Assembly (NCBI GenBank): GCA_900757505.1
Contig: CAAEOE010000085.1
Location: 1 to 7,313, forward strand
Direction: 5' to 3'
Length of the DNA: 7,313 nucleotides
Origin: an uncultured Collinsella sp.
GTDB taxonomy: Bacteria > Actinomycetota > Coriobacteriia > Coriobacteriales > Coriobacteriaceae
The notes beneath the pieces are model-generated. The model ran no database searches and was not told the DNA's origin. It saw nothing but the letters and a program-made list of their open reading frames with translations. The translations under genes and the position numbers were made by a program. Within the stretch, counting starts at the first letter, position 1. Each line of letters begins with the position of its first letter. Shown here one piece after another: positions 1 through 4,371 of the stretch.

Positions 1-22
1 AAGCCCCTTGTTTTTGCAGGGG
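1..22. terminator. Possible terminator remnant or hairpin at the window edge
   Basis: CCCCT (4-8) can pair with AGGGG (18-22) around a 9-base loop that includes a T5 run (11-15). Two readings are possible. It may be the right arm of a + strand terminator (AAGCCCCTTG then TTTTTGC) whose left arm lies outside the window. Or it may be a short minus-strand terminator whose stem ends in AGGGGCTT, with its T run outside the window. The edge of the window prevents a decision, so orientation is left open. Confidence 0.25.
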
Positions 23-330
23 TGCATACTCGACTTATAAGTGCATAGAATCTCGTATAGCGCGAGTAAGATATTGCGCTGTCCGTTTTGTGTTTAGCAG
101 AGATGTAGTTTGCATAATCCGACATAATCCTCGCTGCATTTAAATAAAGTTGCACGTAAATGGCGTAGATATGTCTGAGCTGGTGTTCTGTACGCTGAGC
201 GGACAAAAACGACCGTTCACCGTTCCGCTATTTTCAAAATGAATAAAATGAGCGATAAAGAGAATAGAAACCTTAATAAACTCGCGCATCGCACGGACGC
301 GGGTTATTAATGGGTTGTAGGCCTTTTACA
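22..330 (+). promoter_or_regulatory. Non-coding leader of arcC with short repeats; promoter not firmly placed
   Basis: This stretch has no credible gene and is clearly AT-richer than the coding DNA. Visible elements are GTGCATA twice (22-28, 41-47), a perfect 10-bp palindrome ACTTATAAGT (33-42), CATAATCC twice with a 10-base period (113-120, 123-130), a tandem ACCGTTC pair (212-218, 219-225) lying between the inverted arms AGCGGA (198-203) and TCCGCT (224-229), and a TGAATAAA stretch (240-247) that vaguely resembles half of an ArgR box. CATAAT at 113-118 or 123-128 matches a -10 hexamer at 5 of 6 positions, but I see no good -35 at 16-18 bases upstream. The promoter is therefore somewhere here, but its position is a guess. 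Confidence 0.35.
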
Positions 331-345
331 GAAAGGATTCCAGCA

Positions 346-1308
346 ATGTCTAAGCCTCTTGGCAAGCCCGATCGTATTGTCGTCGCCCTTGGCGGCAACG
401 CCCTCGGCAACAACCCCGTCGAGCAGATTGAGGCCGTGAGCAACACCGCCCACGCTCTCCTCGGTCTCATCGAGCAGGGCAACGAGATCATCATCACCCA
501 CGGCAACGGCCCGCAGGTCGGCATGATCCAGAACGCCTTCGCCGCTGCCCACGATGCCATCGGCACCCCCGAGATGCCGCTGCCCGAGTGCGGCGCCATG
601 TCCCAGGGCTACATTGGTTATCACCTGCAGCAGGGCATCGGCCGCGAGATGCACAAGCGCTATAAGCGTTGGCACGCCGCCACCGTCGTCACCCAGATCG
701 AGTGCGACCCCGACGATCCCGCGTTCAAGAACCCGACCAAGCCGATCGGCCCCTTCTACACCGAGGAGCAGGCCAAGGAGTTCATGGCCGAGGATCCCTC
801 CAAGGTCTTCGTCGAGGATTCCGGCCGCGGCTGGCGTCGCGTCGTCGCTTCCCCCGATCCCAAGAAGATCGTCGAGGCTGACTCCATCCTCAACCTGCTC
901 GACAACGAGTTCATCGTCATCGCCTGCGGTGGCGGCGGCATCCCCGTCGTCCGCGACTACGAGAACAAGGGCTGCTACAAGGGCGTTCCCGCCGTCATCG
1001 ACAAGGACCTGGGCGGCGAGCTGCTGGCCGAGGACTGCGACGCCGACGTTCTGTTCCTGCTGACCGCCGTTGAGCATGTCGCCATCAACTTTGGCAAGCC
1101 CAACCAGGAGGAGCTCGAGGACCTCACCGCCGACGAGGCCGAGCGCCTGGCCGACGAGGGCCAGTTCGGCAAGGGTTCCATGGAGCCCAAGGTCCGCGCT
1201 GCCATCAAGTTCGCCCGTTCCCGTAAGGGCCGTACCTGCATCATCGGCGCTCTGGACAAGGCCGCCGAGACCATGGCTGGCCTCTCCGGTACCCGCATCC
1301 ACGAGTAG
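346..1308 (+). CDS. arcC: Carbamate kinase
   Basis: Cytoplasmic amino-acid-kinase-fold enzyme of 320 aa, close to the roughly 310 aa usual for the family. It catalyses the reversible reaction ATP + carbamate = ADP + carbamoyl phosphate, run toward ATP in arginine deiminase-type catabolism. Seen in sequence: ALGGNAL (residues 14-20), THGNGPQVG (51-59), the CGAMSQGYIGY segment (82-92), NPTKPIGPFY (129-138), ACGGGGIP (193-200), VIDKDLGGE (217-225) and GKGSMEPK (275-282). These are the nucleotide and carbamate site blocks of the family, all intact. The start at 346 is chosen over an in-frame ATG at 310 because GAAAGGA (331-337) sits 8 bases upstream and family proteins begin just before the first beta strand. 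Codon choice is strongly C/G-ending (GCC, GTC, ATC, AAG, GAG), suggesting high expression. No arcA, arcB or other carbamoyltransferase is adjacent in the window, so the source of carbamoyl phosphate is unknown. The gene has its own terminator. Confidence 0.96.
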   Translation: MSKPLGKPDRIVVALGGNALGNNPVEQIEAVSNTAHALLGLIEQGNEIIITHGNGPQVGMIQNAFAAAHDAIGTPEMPLPECGAMSQGYIGYHLQQGIGREMHKRYKRWHAATVVTQIECDPDDPAFKNPTKPIGPFYTEEQAKEFMAEDPSKVFVEDSGRGWRRVVASPDPKKIVEADSILNLLDNEFIVIACGGGGIPVVRDYENKGCYKGVPAVIDKDLGGELLAEDCDADVLFLLTAVEHVAINFGKPNQEELEDLTADEAERLADEGQFGKGSMEPKVRAAIKFARSRKGRTCIIGALDKAAETMAGLSGTRIHE

Positions 1309-1321
1309 TCTCTACTCTGTT

Positions 1322-1368
1322 GCCTCTCTCGTGGGCGCTAGGCAAAGCGCCCACAAACTAGCCTCTCT
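1322..1368 (+). repeat. Nine-bp hairpin flanked by GCCTCTCT direct repeats
   Basis: GTGGGCGCT (1331-1339) pairs perfectly with AGCGCCCAC (1346-1354) around the 6-base loop AGGCAA. GCCTCTCT occurs on both sides, at 1322-1329 and 1361-1368. There is no T run after the stem, so it is not an intrinsic terminator in itself. It lies in the arcC 3' untranslated region, 22 bases after the stop and 19 bases before the real terminator. A 3'-end stabilising stem or a protein-binding site are possible readings. The structure is seen directly; the role is unknown. Confidence 0.6.
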
Positions 1369-1373
1369 TCATG

Positions 1374-1406
1374 AGCCCCGCAGTCCGCTCCGACTGCGGG
1401 GCTTTT
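1374..1406 (+). terminator. Intrinsic terminator of arcC
   Basis: A 12-bp perfect stem, AGCCCCGCAGTC (1374-1385) with GACTGCGGGGCT (1392-1403), closes a 6-base loop CGCTCC and is followed by T residues (1403-1406). It closes the arcC transcript 65 bases after the stop codon. Its architecture (GC stem, loop CGCTCC, short T run then G) is the same as that of the terminator at the end of the PTS operon. Confidence 0.9.
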
Positions 1407-1432
1407 GCTATTCACCTAGTCCCCGATGGGTG

Positions 1433-1516
1433 AGTAGTCATTGGGGACGTTCTTAAACGACTAGTCAAACAAGAACGTCCTCAATGACTACTAATTTAAA
1501 TCTGTCCCCAATGACT
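1433..1516. repeat. REP/MITE-like inverted repeat with a third partial arm
   Basis: The 22-base arm 1433-1454 is complementary to 1471-1492 with one G-T pair (1444/1481), separated by a 16-base spacer that contains the palindrome GACTAGTC (1459-1466). A further segment, GTCCCCAATGACT (1504-1516), is an exact reverse complement of 1436-1448, so the left arm has two possible partners. The core TTGGGGACGTTC recurs at 7281-7292 near the other end of the window, which points to a dispersed repeat family. No transposase gene is present here. The element lies after the arcC terminator and before the regulator gene, so it is probably not part of either mature message. Its classification as REP or MITE is an inference. 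Confidence 0.75.
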
Positions 1517-1667
1517 GCGGAAAGCGCATCTCACACCGACGCATTGCTTTCGGGCCCTCTCCCCAGGCTCTCCATAGCTCAGCTGGACTCCCCGCAACCT
1601 GTTCCGAGTTGGCGGAACGAGCGCGACGTGGAGTGTCATTCTTTACCGCGTTAGACTAGACGCAGGG
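1517..1667 (+). promoter_or_regulatory. Leader/promoter region of the regulator gene
   Basis: No gene is visible in this non-coding stretch. A 6-bp inverted repeat GTTCCG (1601-1606) / CGGAAC (1613-1618) with loop AGTTGG stands 62 bases before the start codon; ACTCC (1587-1591) and GGAGT (1630-1634) could form an outer stem around it. TAGACT (1652-1657) is a weak -10 candidate without a convincing -35, and GCGT/ACGC (1648-1651/1660-1663) brackets it. The promoter of the regulator must be here or just upstream, since arcC is terminated, but I cannot place it. The inverted repeat could be an operator. Confidence 0.35.
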
Positions 1668-1678
1668 AAAGGAGGAGG
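1668..1678 (+). promoter_or_regulatory. Strong Shine-Dalgarno site of the regulator gene
   Basis: AAAGGAGGAGG precedes the ATG at 1681 with only two bases after its last G. The upstream AGGAGG copy (1670-1675) leaves 5 bases to the start, an acceptable spacing. This supports 1681 as the start. Confidence 0.8.
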
Positions 1679-1680
1679 AC

Positions 1681-3576
1681 ATGGATGCTCGCGTCAAGCA
1701 GCTTGTAAATATGATCGAGGACGCTCAGCCTGTCGCTGTCGCGGTACTTGCCAAGCGTCTCGAGGTAAGCGAGCGCGCCGTGAGAAACTATATCCATCGC
1801 GCAAACGACAGCCTTGCAGGGGTTGCACGCATCGTTGGCAGCAAGGGGCAGTATCGTATCGATGTTGCACGTGCAGATGAGCTTGCTCGCTTGCTAGACG
1901 GTGCGGCTCTGGCCCATCCGGGCATTCCTGATACGCGCGATGGCCGTGTGCCCTTCCTTCTTAACGACCTCCTCATGCGGTCCCAGTGGGTGACGATTGA
2001 GGAGTATGCGGATTTACTCTACGTTTCGGCGCGGACTCTGTCCAATGACATGCGTCTGGTAGAGCAGAAACTCGCCCAATTTGACTTAACGCTCGAAAGG
2101 CGCCCACGCTACGGAATCCGCGTTGCGGGCGGGGAGTCACAACGGCGCCTGTGCCTGGCCTCGCTGGTGAGGCCCGTGTTGCCCGACACCGACGATGCAA
2201 AGCTCGCCGAGCGCCTGCGGGCCATCGCCGCATGTGTGGACGATGCCCTGACGGCCTCGCCCGTCACGGTGAGCTCGCTGGCATCCCGCAATCTCATCAT
2301 GCATCTTTACATTGCTCTTGGCCGCATCGAGCAGGGCTGCTATGTCCCAGCTGCAGAATCGGACGTTCAAAAACTGGAGGGAACGCGCGAATACGCCGCG
2401 GCTTTCCAGATTGCCGCAAACATCAAGGATGCCCTGGGCGTGAGCATGCCCCGAGAAGAGGTTGCCTTTATCGCAATCCATTTGCTCGGCAGGGGCACGG
2501 GCGTGCCCGAGAAGGGCTCTGCCGTTATCTCGGACGAGATGTGGGAGATTGCTTCCGAGATGGTACGTGCGGTCAACGATGAGTTTAGGTTTGACTTTAG
2601 CGGCGATCTTGAACTTCGCATGAACCTTGCTCGGCATATCGGCCCTCTGGGCTATCGCCTTGAATATCACATGCATATGGATAACCCCATGCTGCCCGAT
2701 ATCAAGACGAGGTTTCCGTTGGCCTATTCGATGGCAGCTGGCACCTCGCAGGTACTCGAGCGTCATTTTGGCAGCCAGCCCTCTGATGAAGAGCTCGGCT
2801 ACATCGCCATGGCATTTGCCCTGGCCCTCGAGCAGCAAGCCGACCAGCCGCGTCGCAAGCGCATCCTGATCGTGTGCGCCTCGGGAGCGGGAAGCGCCCG
2901 TATGCTCGAGCACCAGTACCGCAAGCAGTTTGGCATGTATATCGATTCGATTGAGACATGCGATGTCGCCCGCGTGGGAACGTTCGATTTTTCGCACATC
3001 GACTACGTGTTCACAACGGTGCCGCTCAACGTCAAGTTGCCCGTGCCCGTCCGCGAGGCCGATTTCTTCTTGGAGACGAGCGATGTCAACGCTATCCGCA
3101 AGGTGCTGAGCGACGACACTGCGCAATCGGACTCCGTAAGCTCTTTCTTTAGCCGTGCCCTGTTCTTCAACCGCGTTGAGGCGTCGTCGAAGCAGGCCGT
3201 TCTCCGATATCTCTCCGAGCGCGCCGTCGAGAGCGGCCGTGTCGATGCCCAGTTTGCCCAAGAGGTCGCCGAGCGCGAGAGCGCGAGTGCCACCTCGTTT
3301 GGCAATGGGGTAGCCATGCCCCATGGGATGCATCCCTTGAGCGCCGAGGCCTTTGTTACCGTGGGCCTGCTCGAACATCCCATTCTTTGGGACGAATACG
3401 GCCATGAGGTCGATATCGTCTTTATGGTGTCGTTTGCCCGGTCGGGCGGCGATGAGGCGCGGATCTTGAGCTCACTGCTCGCCGAGATCTTTATGGACCG
3501 CCAGGGGGTCGAGCGCCTACGCGAGCGCCGGTCCTGGCATGAGCTGATGGCGCTTGTGCAAGCGCATACGGCTTAA
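1681..3576 (+). CDS. licR: LicR-type PTS-regulated transcriptional activator (HTH-HTH-PRD-PRD-EIIB-EIIA)
   Basis: A 631-aa cytoplasmic regulator, close in length to Bacillus subtilis LicR. Domains in order: winged HTH (about 1-60), second Mga-like HTH (about 100-150, VSARTLSNDMRLVEQ), PRD1 (about 170-275), PRD2 (about 285-390), EIIB-like domain (about 393-476) with P-loop cysteine C399 in VCASGAGSA, and EIIA-like domain (about 487-628) with H548 in AMPHG. The DNA-binding HTHs, rather than a CAT RNA-binding domain, make it a promoter activator and not a BglG antiterminator. PRD1 keeps H208 (IMHLY) and H267 (AIHLLG), 59 residues apart. PRD2 keeps H319 (ARHIG), but the position 59 residues later is A378 (IAMAFA) where His is expected. 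It is followed after 119 bases by the IIA-IIB-IIC-glucosidase operon, its likely target; PTS phosphorylation of PRDs, C399 and H548 would report sugar supply. The symbol is by domain order and context, not by proven orthology. Confidence 0.9.
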   Translation: MDARVKQLVNMIEDAQPVAVAVLAKRLEVSERAVRNYIHRANDSLAGVARIVGSKGQYRIDVARADELARLLDGAALAHPGIPDTRDGRVPFLLNDLLMRSQWVTIEEYADLLYVSARTLSNDMRLVEQKLAQFDLTLERRPRYGIRVAGGESQRRLCLASLVRPVLPDTDDAKLAERLRAIAACVDDALTASPVTVSSLASRNLIMHLYIALGRIEQGCYVPAAESDVQKLEGTREYAAAFQIAANIKDALGVSMPREEVAFIAIHLLGRGTGVPEKGSAVISDEMWEIASEMVRAVNDEFRFDFSGDLELRMNLARHIGPLGYRLEYHMHMDNPMLPDIKTRFPLAYSMAAGTSQVLERHFGSQPSDEELGYIAMAFALALEQQADQPRRKRILIVCASGAGSARMLEHQYRKQFGMYIDSIETCDVARVGTFDFSHIDYVFTTVPLNVKLPVPVREADFFLETSDVNAIRKVLSDDTAQSDSVSSFFSRALFFNRVEASSKQAVLRYLSERAVESGRVDAQFAQEVAERESASATSFGNGVAMPHGMHPLSAEAFVTVGLLEHPILWDEYGHEVDIVFMVSFARSGGDEARILSSLLAEIFMDRQGVERLRERRSWHELMALVQAHTA

Positions 3577-3607
3577 GACTTCTTTTGTCGATAACCCTGT
3601 CTGTCTA

Positions 3608-3660
3608 CCTGCAATAAACCTCGAGGATTGCGGGCGGGAGATAGGCGTTTCGAATATTCA
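3608..3660 (+). promoter_or_regulatory. Candidate promoter/operator of the PTS operon
   Basis: In the 119-base gap between regulator and IIA, CCTGCAAT (3608-3615) and ATTGCGGG (3627-3634) form an 8-bp inverted repeat with one G-T pair. The 11 bases between them contain the perfect palindrome CCTCGAGG (3619-3626). TTGCGG (3628-3633) could act as a poor -35, followed at 18 bases by GAATAT (3652-3657), part of the palindrome GAATATTC (3652-3659). A weak promoter next to a dyad is what an activator-dependent promoter would show, but binding by the LicR-like protein is inferred only. No terminator is evident after the regulator, so read-through transcription is also possible. Confidence 0.4.
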
Positions 3661-3695
3661 AGTACAAACCAAACATCACGGGAGAGGAGACCGTT

Positions 3696-4022
3696 ATGGA
3701 CGATCAGGGAACCGAGATGGTTTCGTTTCAGCTGGTCGCTGCGGCGGGAGAGGCACGCAGCCTTGCCTTCGAAGCCCTTGAAAAGGCAAAAGCGGGGGAT
3801 TTTGACGCCGCCGCCAAACTCATGAAGCAGTCAAAGGATGCGGGAATCAAGGCTCACCACATCCAAACGCAGCTGCTTTCGACTGAGGCAGCGGGCGAGC
3901 ATCTGTCGGTGGATGTGTTGCTGGTCCATGCTCAGGACCACCTCATGTGCTCCATGCTTGCTCAGGAGCTCGTGCAGGAGCTGATCTGCCTGTATGAGTG
4001 CACTGCAACCAAGAACGCCTAG
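3696..4022 (+). CDS. licA: PTS system lactose/cellobiose-family IIA component
   Basis: A 108-aa cytoplasmic phosphocarrier of the PTS IIA Lac/Cel family (Pfam PTS_IIA type), full length. It passes phosphate from HPr to IIB. Seen in sequence: an all-helical protein with EMVSFQLVAAAGEARSLAFEAL at the start, AHHIQTQLLSTEA in the middle (53-65) and the signature VHAQDHLM (77-84). H78 is the expected phosphorylated His, and Q80, D81 and H82 follow it; in the family the Asp binds the trimer's metal ion. The start at 3696 is supported by AGAGGAG (3683-3689), six bases upstream. It opens the operon and is followed after 46 bases by IIB. Placing IIA first differs from the B. subtilis licBCAH order. 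The family does not distinguish cellobiose, lichenan products, chitobiose and lactose by sequence alone. Confidence 0.94.
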   Translation: MDDQGTEMVSFQLVAAAGEARSLAFEALEKAKAGDFDAAAKLMKQSKDAGIKAHHIQTQLLSTEAAGEHLSVDVLLVHAQDHLMCSMLAQELVQELICLYECTATKNA

Positions 4023-4054
4023 CGGCGTGCGGTGACTATCCAACCAATCAATGC

Positions 4055-4068
4055 GAAGGGAATCCCTT
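4055..4068 (+). promoter_or_regulatory. Ribosome binding site of IIB inside a small hairpin
   Basis: The Shine-Dalgarno GAAGGGA (4055-4061) lies 7 bases before the ATG at 4069 and fixes that start. The same bases form a perfect 5-bp inverted repeat, AAGGG (4056-4060) with CCCTT (4064-4068), loop AAT, which ends exactly at the start codon. If folded, it would cover the ribosome binding site. The repeat is seen directly; an effect on translation is inferred. Confidence 0.55.
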
Positions 4069-4362
4069 ATGAAGATCCTTCTTGTTTGCGCAGCTGGTCT
4101 GTCTACAAGCATTCTGATGAAGAAACTCGAGAAATATGCGGAGCAAAACGGCATCGAGCTCGATATCGATGCGGTGGGTATCGGCGAGTATCAGGAGACG
4201 TGCGCCAATTATGACGTGCTGCTCTTGGGGCCGCAGGTGTCCTACCAGCTCAACACCGTCAAGCAGGGGAGCGGTAAGCCGACCGCGGTCATCCCCGCAC
4301 AGGACTACGGCATGGGCAACGCCGCCAACGTGCTGGCACTCGCCCAGTCGCTGTTGGGTTAG
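4069..4362 (+). CDS. licB: PTS system lactose/cellobiose-family IIB component
   Basis: A 97-aa cytoplasmic phosphotransfer protein of the PTS_IIB Lac/Cel family. It takes phosphate from IIA on a cysteine and gives it to the sugar bound by IIC. Seen in sequence: N-terminal MKILLVCAAGLSTSILMKKL, where C7 is the phosphocysteine in the P-loop, then LLLGPQVSYQL (about 51-61) and IPAQDYGMGN near the C terminus (about 76-85), all standard for the family. The start at 4069 is preferred over an in-frame ATG at 4051 because the Shine-Dalgarno GAAGGGA lies between them and IIB proteins begin directly with the first beta strand. The stop TAG (4360-4362) overlaps the Shine-Dalgarno of IIC (AGGAGG, 4361-4366), which suggests translational coupling. 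Confidence 0.95.
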   Translation: MKILLVCAAGLSTSILMKKLEKYAEQNGIELDIDAVGIGEYQETCANYDVLLLGPQVSYQLNTVKQGSGKPTAVIPAQDYGMGNAANVLALAQSLLG

Positions 4363-4371
4363 GAGGCGACC

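Noticed and set aside
310..345. Upstream in-frame start for arcC at 310
   Set aside because: The Shine-Dalgarno GAAAGGA (331-337) lies inside this extension and is correctly spaced for 346; the added 12 residues do not resemble the family N terminus.
307..1302. Long open frame on the minus strand (331 codons) opposite arcC
   Set aside because: It mirrors arcC codon by codon. G/C-ending codons leave few stops on the opposite strand; its translation is low-complexity (Gly/Asp/Ala/Leu) with no family motif, while arcC has all its signatures.
1070..1456. Overlapping + strand open frame (128 codons) across the arcC end and terminator
   Set aside because: Ser/Pro/Arg-rich out-of-frame reading of arcC that runs through the terminator stem; no motif and no independent support.
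1575..1586. tRNA D-arm look-alike TAGCTCAGCTGG
   Set aside because: No closing GAGC for the D stem, no anticodon arm, no GGTTCGAATCC-like T arm and no acceptor stem around it.
1641..1660. ACCGCG segment reminiscent of a T-box antiterminator
   Set aside because: The AGGGTGG part is missing, there is no specifier stem and no following terminator.
2137..3405. Long minus-strand open frame (422 codons) opposite the regulator
   Set aside because: No recognisable domain, no ribosome binding site considered convincing, and the + strand frame is a complete LicR-like protein. Same reason applies to minus-strand frames at 4048-5247 and 6014-7141.
3550..3587. Possible terminator at the end of the regulator gene (GCGCTT/AAGCGC, then TTCTTTTG)
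   Set aside because: The stem is only 6 bp, lies within the coding sequence, and is about 14 bases from the T-rich stretch, too far for an intrinsic terminator.
3577..3695. BglG-type RAT antitermination site before IIA
   Set aside because: No terminator hairpin with a T run overlaps the dyad in this gap, and the regulator has DNA-binding HTH domains and not a CAT RNA-binding domain.
3554..3781. Small + strand open frame between the regulator and IIA
   Set aside because: Overlaps both real genes out of frame, has no ribosome binding site and no recognisable domain.
4051..4068. Upstream in-frame start for IIB at 4051
   Set aside because: It would place the ribosome binding site inside the coding region, and IIB proteins start at the MKILLVC strand.
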